64,000 nt of DNA from Streptomyces qaidamensis (GCF_001611795.1 NZ_CP015098.1:806001-870000); one strand, 5' to 3'; numbered from the stretch's first letter, positions 52,700-61,152 are shown. Numbers and translations: made by a program. Notes: generated from the sequence alone by a model not told the origin.

Positions 52700-53089
52700 T
52701 CAGCAGCTGGTGGCCCACTTGTGGGAGCGGAGGGTCTTCGGGGTCGAGTAGGTGTACTTCAAGCCGTTGACTGCGCAGCCTTCGTAGGTGCTGTAGTTGG
52801 CGTAGCGGTAGTACTTGACGGCGTCGTAGCCTCCCGCGTAGCCGTTGTTGTATACCGACTTGACCGTCGTGGTGCCCGACCACGAGCACGTGATGGCACC
52901 GCCCCGCCAGTCGCTGTCGTCGGCGTCCCAGCTGCACATGCTTCCGCTACCGCCGCTGCCGGAGAAGAAGCAGACGTCGCCCTTCGCACAGCGGTCGTAA
53001 CCGCTGGCGGCCTGGGCTGAAGTGGCCGGGACGCCCAGGCCGACGGCCGTCAGGGCGAGTGTGGCGATGGTGACACCTAGTTTGCGCAT
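52700..53089 (-). CDS. Secreted peptidase-inhibitor I36 (SMPI-like) protein
   Basis: 129 aa from ATG 53089 with GGGGGAAC upstream. Signal peptide ends SAQA-A. The mature protein is a single I36 domain: GYDRCAKGDVCFFSG, SMCSWDADDSDWRGGAITCSW, SVYNNGYAGG, KTLRSHKWATSC, with six Cys. The founding member, Streptomyces metalloproteinase inhibitor, blocks thermolysin-type enzymes with a beta/gamma-crystallin-like fold; many relatives have no tested activity. Its domain is strikingly close to the external domain of the kinase at 54,282. Confidence 0.88.
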   Translation of the reverse strand: MRKLGVTIATLALTAVGLGVPATSAQAASGYDRCAKGDVCFFSGSGGSGSMCSWDADDSDWRGGAITCSWSGTTTVKSVYNNGYAGGYDAVKYYRYANYSTYEGCAVNGLKYTYSTPKTLRSHKWATSC

Positions 53090-53282
53090 GTTTGTTCCCC
53101 CTTGGTCTGCCTCGATCGAGGCGCATGACGGTGCGGCCGGGCGTTGTGGGCGACGTTCAGTGATGTCGCTTCCGGTGTGCCACGCCGCTCCCGGTGACGT
53201 GTTCACACCATGGCCGACCCGGGCCGGGTGCCGGTACCTCGTACATCAGAGGAGTGGCGGTACGCGCCGGCGAAACCCCCGC
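53090..53282 (-). promoter_or_regulatory. Gap upstream of the secreted I36 gene
   Basis: 193 bp with no gene. It separates the I36 gene from the M23-I36 fusion and probably holds a promoter; no specific signal recognised. Confidence 0.3.
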
Positions 53283-54230
53283 TCAGGCCGGGCATTCGCC
53301 CCGCCACCGCACGGAGTCGATGGTCCGGCCGCCGGAGGCGAAGTTGCCCCGGCCCTCGTCCCAGCCGCGGTGCAGACAGGCGCCCCCGCCCTCCACGAAG
53401 GTGACCTGGACGTGGTCGTAGCCCTCCTGAACGTTGCCGTTGTTGAAGAACGACTTGCGCAGACCGCACGCGCTGCTGGGGTCGTCGCTGTCGGTCCGGC
53501 ACACACTGCCGGTTCCGTCAGTGCCGGAGTAGAAGCACACCGAGCCCGGCGGGCAGTCCTTCCAGGCGGCGGAGTCGCCGCAGTTGGCGCTGGTCACGCT
53601 CGGCCACTGCCTGCCGACGCCCGTGTACTCGACGCCGTTGAAATGGACCGGCTTGCGGTGCCTTTCGTCGGTGAAGTCGCCGGCCGCCAAGTAGCGCTGT
53701 TCGTAGTGGAGATGGGCCCAACTCGTGCCACCGGAGGCGCCGATCCGGCCGATGCGCGTCGAGGGCTGGACCTTGTCGCCCTTCTTGACGTAGCGGTCGG
53801 GGGCGTCTTTGAGGTGGTAGTACGCCGTGAACCAGCCGCCCGCGTGCTTGACCTGAATGGTGTTCCCCGAGCCGTTGTCCCAGTAGGTCGCGGTGACCGT
53901 CCCCGTGGCGGACGCCTGTACGGGCAGGCCGTCGGATCCGGTGTTGCCCTTCACCACGATGTCGAGTGCGGGGTCGTGCCCGGCGTCGTAGGTGTTGAGC
54001 TGCCACTGGCTCTGGCAGGAGAACGGCATCTGGAAGGCGGGCTTGCCCGGGGGTGGCGCCTGCGTGAGCGATGCCCCGTCGGCGGATGCGGAACCAGCAG
54101 CCGAAGCGGAACCGGAAGCCGAAGCGCCGGACATCGTGGCGGCTCCCAGCGACAGCGCGGCCGCACAGGCGAGCATCGCCGTACGCAGCCGGTGTCCAAG
54201 GCGCCGGACTTTCCTCTTGCTCTGCGGCAT
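53283..54230 (-). CDS. Secreted M23-type peptidase fused to an I36-like domain
   Basis: 315 aa. Basic leader plus helix (HRLRTAMLACAAALSLGA) and a Ser/Ala-rich linker (33-55). Residues about 65-185 are an M23/LytM metallopeptidase-like domain: H85 and D90 in YDAGHDPALDIVV and H173/H175 in WAHLHYEQRY as zinc or catalytic residues. Residues about 215-315 resemble I36: DCPPGSVCFYSG, GSVCRTDSDDPSSACG, SFFNNG. M23 enzymes cut peptidoglycan cross-bridges or glycine-rich peptides. Joining a metallopeptidase to a metallopeptidase-inhibitor-like domain suggests self-control or wall targeting. Confidence 0.85.
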   Translation of the reverse strand: MPQSKRKVRRLGHRLRTAMLACAAALSLGAATMSGASASGSASAAGSASADGASLTQAPPPGKPAFQMPFSCQSQWQLNTYDAGHDPALDIVVKGNTGSDGLPVQASATGTVTATYWDNGSGNTIQVKHAGGWFTAYYHLKDAPDRYVKKGDKVQPSTRIGRIGASGGTSWAHLHYEQRYLAAGDFTDERHRKPVHFNGVEYTGVGRQWPSVTSANCGDSAAWKDCPPGSVCFYSGTDGTGSVCRTDSDDPSSACGLRKSFFNNGNVQEGYDHVQVTFVEGGGACLHRGWDEGRGNFASGGRTIDSVRWRGECPA

Positions 54231-54281
54231 CGGACCCCTTTCGCAGGGCCGGGCGGCGTGCCCGGCGGAGGTGTGCTCCGC

Positions 54282-55724
54282 TCACCGTCCCGCCGGAGGG
54301 GCGTCACCGCGTACTCGTATCTCAGAGGGTTGGGCCGCCGAAGGGCGCGCATCACTGGCTCGGCACTTCTTCTCCCAGATGTGCGACCGGGTCCGCAGCG
54401 GCGCGGTGAAGTTCTCCCTGGCGCCCACCTCGACGCAGCCCAGAGGCTCGCGCAGCCGCTTCTGCGCGTAGTAGGCGACATCGACGAACTCCTCGCCCGC
54501 GTCGGTGTCGTGGCCGTTGTTGAAGACCGACCGGGCCTTCTTCGGGGCGGCCCAGCCGCAATGGTTCTCGCCTGCTGTCCAGTCGTTGTCGTCGCCGTCC
54601 CACGCGCACATCTCGCCCATGCCGTCCCGCTCGGTGAAGAAGCAGACGCTGCCCTTGTCGCACCGGTCATAACCCACGGCGCCCGCGGCGGTCTCGCCCG
54701 CCCCCGCCAGGGCGTTGTTCACCCCGAGGCCGAGCGCCGCGAGCCCGGCCGCCGCCATCGCGGCCCAGCGCCACCGCCGAGGCAGCGGGTGCGACCGGGG
54801 CGAGCGGGCCGTGCCCGCCGCCGACTCCACCCTGCGCAGCAGTGACGCCGCGTCGTGGACGGCGCGCTCCCGGTGCGTGCGGGCCAGGCAGTCCGCGATG
54901 ATCTGCTGCCAGGAGGAGGGGAGTTCCGGGGAGAGGCGCAACTCGTCATGGCCCTGCGCGTAGCGCACCGCCGCGTCCCGGCGGGCGGACGGGGTGGGGC
55001 CCGGCAGCGGCTGGGAGCCGGTGAGCACGACATGGGCGAGTACGCCGAAGGCCCAGACGTCCGCCGCCGGGCGGATCTGGCGGCCGCGTTCGCCGATCTC
55101 GGACCAGAGCAGCTCGGGCGGGGTGTAGTCGGGCGTGGAGAAGGCGGGGGTGTACGCGTGCGTGCCCTCCATCTCGGCGGCCATGTTGAAGTCGGCCAGG
55201 CGCACCGAACCGTCCTTCATTAGAAGGACGTTGGGCGGCTTGAGGTCGCCGTGCACCCAGCCCGCGTGGTGCAGCTGGTACAGGCCGGCGCAGATCTGGG
55301 CCAGCAGCTCGGGCCCGCCGCGTGGTCTCGGCGTCCGGGAGAGCAGGGCGTCGAGGGACTCCTCGGCCTTCTCCAGTACGAGGACGGTGGCGCCGTCGAG
55401 CTCCGGGTGCCCGGGGTCGTCCACCGTCAGCGTCTCGTACAACCGGATGAGGCGTGGCGCCTGCAGCCGGCTCAGCAACTTCACCTCGCGCTCGGCGAGT
55501 TCCCGCAGATGACGCAGCTGGCGTGGGGTGCTGGTGCCGGTGGGCAGGAACTTCAGCGCGGACACGGACGGTGGCTCCCCGGACGGGCCGACGCGTCGGC
55601 CCGCGTACACGCTGCCGAAGGCCCCGGCGGCCATGGGCTCGCGGACCTCCCAGCCGCCGACGCGATAGCCCTTGGGGACGTGCACGGAGTACGGATGTCC
55701 CGGGCTCGTACGGGACGGGTTCAC
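54282..55724 (-). CDS. Transmembrane Ser/Thr kinase with external I36 domain
   Basis: 480 aa from GTG 55724 (GTGA overlap with the FHA gene); a longer frame upstream belongs to other sequence. Kinase 25-300: Gly loop AAGAFGSVY, K58 in SALKFL, catalytic D160 in HGDLKPPN, but the metal motif is D178-F-N instead of DFG. Basic juxtamembrane stretch, one helix at about 320-340, then a complete I36 domain outside the cell (351-454: GYDRCDKGSVCFFTERDG, EMCAWDGDDNDWTAGENHCGW, RTRSHIWEKKC). No PASTA or other known sensor domain. The fold order implies that an external I36 domain senses a protease, wall or ion signal and drives phosphorylation inside, perhaps of the FHA protein. Confidence 0.9.
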   Translation of the reverse strand: MNPSRTSPGHPYSVHVPKGYRVGGWEVREPMAAGAFGSVYAGRRVGPSGEPPSVSALKFLPTGTSTPRQLRHLRELAEREVKLLSRLQAPRLIRLYETLTVDDPGHPELDGATVLVLEKAEESLDALLSRTPRPRGGPELLAQICAGLYQLHHAGWVHGDLKPPNVLLMKDGSVRLADFNMAAEMEGTHAYTPAFSTPDYTPPELLWSEIGERGRQIRPAADVWAFGVLAHVVLTGSQPLPGPTPSARRDAAVRYAQGHDELRLSPELPSSWQQIIADCLARTHRERAVHDAASLLRRVESAAGTARSPRSHPLPRRWRWAAMAAAGLAALGLGVNNALAGAGETAAGAVGYDRCDKGSVCFFTERDGMGEMCAWDGDDNDWTAGENHCGWAAPKKARSVFNNGHDTDAGEEFVDVAYYAQKRLREPLGCVEVGARENFTAPLRTRSHIWEKKCRASDARPSAAQPSEIRVRGDAPPAGR

Positions 55725-56476
55725 CGCACCGCCTCGCGGGGGCGGGTGAGCAGGACGAGATCGTCCTCCCGGACAAGGTCGAAGCGGAGCGCGAGCGAGA
55801 CGAGCGACTCCTTCTTGCCGTTGAGCCGGGGACCGGACTCCGCCGTGTCCGGGGCGGGCTTGAGGCGCAGCTTCACCGCCAGGTAGTCGATGTTCCACTG
55901 CACGGCGGCGCGGTTGGTGGTGGGCCAGATCGGTCGCAGCCGCTCGGCCAGCTGCTCGACGGTGGGCAGCTGCGCGTGCGGCGCACCGCGCAGCCGGGGC
56001 TCGCACAGCGCGGTCAGCACCGCGAAGTAGCGCTTGGAGCGGTCCAGGGCGAACGCCGGGGCGGTGGTGGCGCCGCCGGGGGACTCCTGGTCCGTCGCCC
56101 GGGTGTCGAGGTAGTCGTGGCGTGGCGCCCACACTTCGAAGCTGAGCAGCTCGCCGCCGGCGGGCAGTACCACCCGGGCGAACTCGAAGGGTACCGGGGC
56201 GTTGAGGCGGCCCGGTGCGACCTTGATGTGCTCGCCCGCACCCTCCGGGTTCTCCACGACATAGGTCTGGGAGTGGCTGAGGTTGCTCAGTATCCAGAAG
56301 GTGTCGTGTGCGGATATCCGGCCGGCGGCCCGGGACACCCCTTCGTGCGCGATGGTGAGGTGAGGGCCTGGCGCCCCCGTGCTCCGGCCGAAGTCGAGCT
56401 GTTCCCCGGGCGCGAGGCGGATCTGTTCCCCGGGCCCGCCGTACTCGGGCGGCACCACGATGATGCTGTACATCAT
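55721..56476 (-). CDS. FHA-domain protein, predicted partner of the kinase
   Basis: 251 aa. N-terminal FHA domain: LDFGRSTGAPGPHLTIAHEGVSRAAGRISAHDTFWILSNLSHSQTYVVEN keeps the G-R, S-R and N-x-S-x-x-x-T positions that read phosphothreonine. The C-terminal half (about 150-245) is an alpha-helical domain of the kind often fused to FHA domains in Streptomyces (TVEQLAERLRPIWPTTNRAAVQWNIDYLAVKL). GGGGGAC ribosome site. Coupled to the kinase by a 4-bp overlap, so it probably binds the phosphorylated kinase or its target. Confidence 0.85.
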   Translation of the reverse strand: MMYSIIVVPPEYGGPGEQIRLAPGEQLDFGRSTGAPGPHLTIAHEGVSRAAGRISAHDTFWILSNLSHSQTYVVENPEGAGEHIKVAPGRLNAPVPFEFARVVLPAGGELLSFEVWAPRHDYLDTRATDQESPGGATTAPAFALDRSKRYFAVLTALCEPRLRGAPHAQLPTVEQLAERLRPIWPTTNRAAVQWNIDYLAVKLRLKPAPDTAESGPRLNGKKESLVSLALRFDLVREDDLVLLTRPREAVR

Positions 56477-56592
56477 TTGTCCCCCTTGTTGTCCTAACGA
56501 GCCCTAAAGTTAGGGGTGGTTCCCTTCTCAGGAAAAGGGAACGCGTTCCACTGGGGAGAGCGGCGTGCATCGCGGACGCGGTGAGGACCGCC

Positions 56593-57069
56593 TCAGCAGT
56601 GATCGATCCAACGGTGGGATAGCGGGGCGTACGTGCCCGCCAGGTTGCCCTGTTGGCGGACCGCGGTGCAGCCGGTCCGCCGGCTGTGCCGGGTGCGGTC
56701 GATGCCCGTGGGGGTGAAGTCGCGGCCCCGGAAGTACTCCACGCCGCCCGGCGCCCGGCCGTCGTCGGGAACGTTGACGAAGACCGACTTCACCGGGCGG
56801 TCCCGGGTCCAGGCGCAGGTCTCCTTCCCTGCGAGCCAGTCCGTGTCGTCTCCTTTCCAACTGCAGATGTCGCCGTTGCCGTTCTGTTCGCTGAAGAAGC
56901 AGACGGAGCCCAGCGGGCAGTGGTGATATCCGTACGACGGCTCGTCCTCCCGCAGGAAGTACGCCCCCGACGCTCCGAGCAGCGCCACTCCTCCGAGGCG
57001 TAGTGGTTGGTGGGCAGGACGAGGTGACTGGTGTCGGCGGAGGCGGCGGGGATAAGGGCAGAAGGCCAC
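56593..57069 (-). CDS. Membrane-anchored or secreted I36-family protein
   Basis: About 158 aa from GTG 57069 (AGGA 6 bp upstream); the start is not certain. Basic, proline-rich N-terminus, then one hydrophobic helix LRLGGVALLGASGAYFL, then an I36 domain: YHHCPLGSVCFFSEQNGNG, DICSWKGDDTDWLAGKETCAW, LSHRWIDHC. No clear signal-peptidase site, so it may remain anchored. Fourth I36 domain in under 5 kb and 116 bp upstream of the FHA gene. Confidence 0.75.
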   Translation of the reverse strand: MAFCPYPRRLRRHQSPRPAHQPLRLGGVALLGASGAYFLREDEPSYGYHHCPLGSVCFFSEQNGNGDICSWKGDDTDWLAGKETCAWTRDRPVKSVFVNVPDDGRAPGGVEYFRGRDFTPTGIDRTRHSRRTGCTAVRQQGNLAGTYAPLSHRWIDHC

Positions 57070-57208
57070 CAGATCCTGCCCGCGCGGTGCCGATCGTGAC
57101 GTACCCGCGCGGCTGCCGGGGGCTGCGCCCGGTGGTGGTCGTGATCGGCTGGCGGGGACGCTGCTGGTGGGGCGGATCAGAGGATGGAGTGACCTCGCGC
57201 AGTGACCG

Positions 57209-58063
57209 TCACAAGGATCCGGCGTCCCGGGCCGTCCAGGCGCTCGGATAGATCGGCCGGAAGCCGAGCTCCCGTCGGATGCGCTGGTTGGACATGATCC
57301 CGAACCACGGGTCGGGGTCCGTGAGGTCATGGAGCCCGGCGGGCGCCTCAACGCCGTTGAGCTGGTACAGCTCGACCGTCGTGACGGGGGCGTCATCGGC
57401 GATGTTGTAGATCCGGCCGACGATGCCTGGCGCGTACAGCAGACGCATCAGACCCTGGGCGACGTCCGCGTGGTGTGCCATCTGCAGACGCTGGTGCGGC
57501 GCCCAACCGGCGGCCCAATCCAGAGAGTCGGCGAGGTGCGGATCGCCCTCACCGTAGACGAAGGGGAGTCGCCCGATGCGTACATCCAGGCTCTCGAGCG
57601 CGAGCAGTTCGCGCTCGGCCTCGGCCTTGGACTCGGGGTAGGCGCCCCACATCTCGCCGCCCGGCCGGCTCTCGTCCTCCTCGGTCAGCGGGCGGCCCCG
57701 TCCAGCGCCGTACACATTGCCTGTGCTGACCTGCACGAACCGCTTCACGCCGGAGGCCTGCGCAGCGCGGCCCAGGGCCACCGCGGCGTCCCGGTTGACG
57801 GCCCACATCTCCTCGTCCGGCACCCCGCGGAAGGAGGCGGCGATGTTCACGACGGCGTCCACGCCGGCGAGTGCCTTGCCGAGTGTCTCCTCGTCGCGCA
57901 TGTCTCCTACGGCGACCTGGGCCCCCAGATCCGCGAAGCGCTCGCTGCGGGCTGCGTCCCGTACCAGCACCCGCACCTGCTCGCCCGGCTGCCGCTGGGC
58001 CAGCAGCCTCGGCACGAAGCGGCGTCCGACCTGTCCCGTCGTACCGGTCACCAAAGTCAGCAT
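57209..58063 (-). CDS. NAD(P)-dependent epimerase/reductase of the extended SDR family
   Basis: 284 aa from ATG 58063 with GGGAGC upstream. Cofactor motif TLVTGTTGQVGRRFV, then VRDAARSERFADLGAQVAVGDMRD, active-site Ser in VQVSTGNVYG, and Y-x-x-x-K as YPESKAEAER. NmrA/UDP-sugar-epimerase-like. Divergent from an XRE regulator, a common Streptomyces pairing in which the regulator controls the reductase. Substrate unknown. Confidence 0.88.
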   Translation of the reverse strand: MLTLVTGTTGQVGRRFVPRLLAQRQPGEQVRVLVRDAARSERFADLGAQVAVGDMRDEETLGKALAGVDAVVNIAASFRGVPDEEMWAVNRDAAVALGRAAQASGVKRFVQVSTGNVYGAGRGRPLTEEDESRPGGEMWGAYPESKAEAERELLALESLDVRIGRLPFVYGEGDPHLADSLDWAAGWAPHQRLQMAHHADVAQGLMRLLYAPGIVGRIYNIADDAPVTTVELYQLNGVEAPAGLHDLTDPDPWFGIMSNQRIRRELGFRPIYPSAWTARDAGSL

Positions 58064-58199
58064 GATGTGCTCCCTACGCACTGTGTCGCCTGTTGTTGAT
58101 GACCAGCCTCGGCGGATGCGGGAGCGACCGGGAGAGCACTCTTCGTCGGGGGATCGGGAGTCCCTGGATAAGCCGGCCGGTCTGTCGCACCCTGGAGAG

Positions 58200-59048
58200 G
58201 TGAACCGAGCCGAACTCGCCGACTTCCTGCGCCGCGCTCGCGCCCGCCTGGACCCCTCCGACGTGGGTCTCACGGCCGGAGCCCGCCGCCGTACGCCGGG
58301 GCTGCGCCGCGAGGAGGTCGCCCAGCTGGCCGGCATGTCCGTGGACTACTACACGCGGCTGGAACAGTCTCGGGGCCCGCGCCCGTCCCGCCAGATGCTC
58401 ACCGCGCTGGCCCGCGCCCTGCGCCTGACGGAGGACGAACGCGACCACCTCTTCCACCTCACCGGTGAACGGCCGCCGCGCCGGGAGGTGACCAGCACGC
58501 ACGTGCGCCCGGCTCTGCTCCTGGTGCTGGACCGGCTGCACGACACCCCGGCGATGGTGGCGACCGACTGCGGCGAGGTCCTGGCCCAGAACGCGCTGTC
58601 GCGGGCGTTGAGCGGAGACGTCCTCGCCCTCCCGTCCCGAGGACGCAACATGATCCGCCGCTTCTTCCTGGACCCGGCGGTCCAGGAGCTGTTCCCACCC
58701 GAGGACCGCCCCGAGCGCGCCCGCGAGCAGGTCGCAGGCCTGCGAGCGGTGGCCTCGGCCCGCCCCACAGACCCCGAACCCGCCGCACTCGTCGCCGAAT
58801 TACGCGCCGCGAGCGAGGAGTTCGCCCACCTCTGGGACGAACACCACGTCGCCGTACGCCGCGCCGCCACGAAACGCTTCCGACACCCTGCGATCGGCAT
58901 CCTCGAACTCGACTGCGAGGTCCTCGTCAACTCCGACCACAACCAGCAGCTCGTCATCCACACAGCCCGCCCGGGCACGGAGTCGCACCAGCGTTTGCAG
59001 CTGCTGCGGGTGGTCGGCTTCCAGGACCTGATGCCGACGAGCTCGTGA
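58200..59048 (+). CDS. XRE regulator with MmyB-like ligand domain
   Basis: 282 aa from GTG 58200, with GGAGAG directly before it; may be nearly leaderless. N-terminal HTH: LGLRREEVAQLAGMSVDYYTRLEQSRG type (here TPGLRREEVAQLAGMSVDYY), followed by the MmyB ligand-binding domain (LLLVLDRLHDTPAMVATDCGEVLAQN ... HPAIGILELDCEVLVNSDHNQQL). These regulators bind fatty-acid-like molecules and usually control the divergent SDR gene, here at 57,209. Confidence 0.9.
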   Translation: MNRAELADFLRRARARLDPSDVGLTAGARRRTPGLRREEVAQLAGMSVDYYTRLEQSRGPRPSRQMLTALARALRLTEDERDHLFHLTGERPPRREVTSTHVRPALLLVLDRLHDTPAMVATDCGEVLAQNALSRALSGDVLALPSRGRNMIRRFFLDPAVQELFPPEDRPERAREQVAGLRAVASARPTDPEPAALVAELRAASEEFAHLWDEHHVAVRRAATKRFRHPAIGILELDCEVLVNSDHNQQLVIHTARPGTESHQRLQLLRVVGFQDLMPTSS

Positions 59049-59339
59049 ACGCGTGCGCGCCGTCTGAGTTCGCTCCCTGCCCACCGCACATCGCCCACGA
59101 TCGAGAACTCCGCGCATCTGGTGCCGACAGCGGCACAACGTCTGCCACTGGCAGGAGGCAGCCGGACGACCACCCCTACTACCGAGCACTCAAGCCCCCG
59201 CCCGACGGCCACGCCAGCAGCGGGGCCGAGACGATCGACAGCACACCGCGGCCCCGCCAGTGACAACAAGCCTGCCTATATGACAACTATCGTGCTTCGG
59301 CTCACGCAGACTTGGCGGCGAGCCCCGAATTCGGCGTGC
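59049..59339. other. Gap without recognisable genes
   Basis: 291 bp after the XRE gene. Only short frames lacking ribosome sites; nothing I can support. Confidence 0.5.
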
Positions 59340-59668
59340 CTAAAACTTGATATCGAGCCACTCCACGTCCGCGAATTTCACGTGATCGGCGACGACCTCC
59401 GCATGAGCGCCGAAGAGACGGAGAAGAAGTGGGGACGGGACGAAGCGTCCTGGCATAACCGCAGCGTGGTGGACAGCCTGGTACCTGGACGCGATGCGCA
59501 CGTCCTCGCCCTCCGGATCACCGGCGTCCCATCTGTGGGAAGCCCCACGAGTTGGCGGCCGCGGCGTCCAGGACGTCCCAGACCATGTGCTCCGCGTGCT
59601 CGGGCAGGGCATCGAGCACCTTCGCGGTCCGGAGGAGACAGCCGGACCGCGTACGGCTGACCGGTCAC
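59340..59668 (-). pseudogene. RelE-like toxin gene broken by at least two frameshifts
   Basis: Starts at GTG 59668 (MTGQPYAVRLSP), overlapping the upstream gene by GTGA. Sense continues in a second frame (RTAKVLDALPEHAEHMVWDV, AAAANSWGFPQ) and a third (WDAGDPEGEDVRIASRYQAV). The DPEGEDVR-A-S segment is typical of actinobacterial RelE/ParE-like toxins. One extra A in CAGATGG accounts for the second shift. Inactive. Confidence 0.65.
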
Positions 59669-59952
59669 CGGCGCCTGCTCCGGATCTTCTGCAGCTCCAC
59701 GAACCCGGACTCGTCACGGCCGGAGGCGAGGAACGCGTCGACCGCCGGAGCGGAGGCGACGCGGGCCTGCCAGACCTGGACGACCTCGTACAGCGCGGCG
59801 AGGGAGAAGGTGCGGCGCGACTCTTCCAGCGCCGCTGTCCACTCCTGCTCGAAAGCCGGCACCCACCTCTCTGCGCGGCGGTCGGCGCGCAACTGGGCGA
59901 GCAGTTCGGCCGGAGCCCCGGGCGCGGGGGGCGTAGGGCGTGACCGGTGCAT
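59665..59952 (-). CDS. DUF6247-like protein, probable antitoxin partner
   Basis: 95 aa from ATG 59952. Core WVPAFEQEWTAALEESRRTFSLAALYEVVQVWQARV fits the DUF6247 pattern, a family often placed just before RelE-like toxin genes in Streptomyces, as here. An upstream ATG at about 59,985 (MSAQPDHAPVTP) fits the family's N-terminus but is out of frame by one base, so the gene itself may be slightly damaged. Confidence 0.55.
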   Translation of the reverse strand: MHRSRPTPPAPGAPAELLAQLRADRRAERWVPAFEQEWTAALEESRRTFSLAALYEVVQVWQARVASAPAVDAFLASGRDESGFVELQKIRSRRR

Positions 59953-60069
59953 GGTCGGGCTGCGCGCTCATCGGCTGTTCCTCCCGGCGGCGCGTACCGC
60001 CACGGTACGCGCACCGGGCGCCGTGGATGCGGGCATCGAGCAGATCCCTCCTACAGAACCGGGGCCAGG

Positions 60070-60243
60070 GCCACAGCGCGCTGGCGCGTCTGGGGCGCGG
60101 GTCCAGCGGGTCAGGGAGCGGATCAGGTTGTGGGCGACAGCCTGAGCGTGCTCGCGCAGCGGGATGTCCGGCTTCTCCCAGGTGGCGGCGACGTAGTTGA
60201 GGAGTTCGGCCACGGAGCGGTCGAGTCGCTCGGGCTGCTGATG
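60070..60243 (-). other. Possible gene remnant
   Basis: A stretch that reads like protein on the minus strand (PERLDRSVAELLNYVAAT, EKPDIPLREHAQAVAHNLIR) without a proper start or stop in context. Not recognised. The rest of 59,953-60,546 shows nothing I can support. Confidence 0.3.
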
Positions 60244-60546
60244 AGAACCGGGTCTGCGGCGGCCGCGACGTCGGTGGCCGGGGTCGACACCTCCCCGGCG
60301 CCGGGGTCGAGGAGCTCAACGCCTGGTGAACTCGCGGCCGCATTCCACCGCCTGGCCGCACTGCCCCGCCCCGCCGGCTGACTCACCGTCCCCGCCCACC
60401 CTCGACTGAAGGACCTCGGAGAACCCGACTCCGCGTCAGGCCCTCACCATGTCCACTGGCCGACACGACCCCAAACAATCTCTCCCAGCCGCCCACCAGC
60501 CCCAACTGAAACGCCGAGGCTAACCGCACTTGCCGAGAAGACCGCA

Positions 60547-60657
60547 GTGGCAGATACGAAGGCCGGCCGCCGGGTTCTCCAGATGCATGAGTTGCCTCAG
60601 GATGCAACGCTGGAAGTGACATTCCTTCTCAAGGGACGTGCGCAAGAGGAGAGTTAG
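60547..60657 (+). CDS. Small ORF coupled to the 132-aa gene
   Basis: 36 aa (VADTKAGRRVLQMHELPQDA ... EVTFLLKGRAQEES) from GTG 60547 with GAGAAG upstream. Its TAG ends 2 bp before the ATG of the next gene, and its 3' end carries that gene's GAGGAG ribosome site, so it could be a leader peptide or a tiny partner. Base composition is less GC-rich than the rest of the window. Confidence 0.35.
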   Translation: MADTKAGRRVLQMHELPQDATLEVTFLLKGRAQEES

Positions 60658-60659
60658 TC

Positions 60660-61058
60660 ATGCAACTTGAAAGCGAAACGAGGGAATCGCGTACAACATC
60701 GACAAACGGTGAGGCCCCGGACGGGTGGCAGGTATCGCATCCTGCCGAGTCAGTTGAACCAGCAACTGGAGCTAGCGAAACGGGACCGAGCGCGGGTCGC
60801 CTCTTCACCTTCCCTTTCCGAGACCACCATGGTTTCGAAAAGAGGATTGGCGTCGCTGGGGTCAACGCTTCCAGTGTAGTGCTCGCATCGATCTGTGAAG
60901 TCGGTGTCTTCGGCGGGCAAGTTCTCCCGTTCCAAGGGGCCGCCAGCATGGAAGTCCACAACATTGTGCCGCACAACGATGGAACAATCTCCGTACGGGG
61001 TTCGATCGGTTGGGACGCTGATGTCAACGCTCGACTCCACATCCTGGTGGCTCCATAA
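60660..61058 (+). CDS. Unknown 132-aa protein
   Basis: 132 aa from ATG 60660 with GAGGAGAG upstream. Residues 1-45 are polar and disordered-looking (MQLESETRESRTTSTNGEAP); 46-132 read as a beta-rich globular domain (RLFTFPFRDHHGFEKRIGVA, VFGGQVLPFQGAASMEVHNI, ARLHILVAP). No Cys pair, signal or membrane helix. No family recognised. Lower GC than flanking genes. Ends 94 bp before a strong hairpin, so it is not in one operon with the protease. Confidence 0.6.
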   Translation: MQLESETRESRTTSTNGEAPDGWQVSHPAESVEPATGASETGPSAGRLFTFPFRDHHGFEKRIGVAGVNASSVVLASICEVGVFGGQVLPFQGAASMEVHNIVPHNDGTISVRGSIGWDADVNARLHILVAP

Positions 61059-61152
61059 CGTCCATCGGAAGGCAGGACCGGTCTAGATCGGTCTCACAGT
61101 CCGAACAACAGCGGCTGGTCTCAACGAGAGGGCAGGGGTGTTAATGCCTCCT

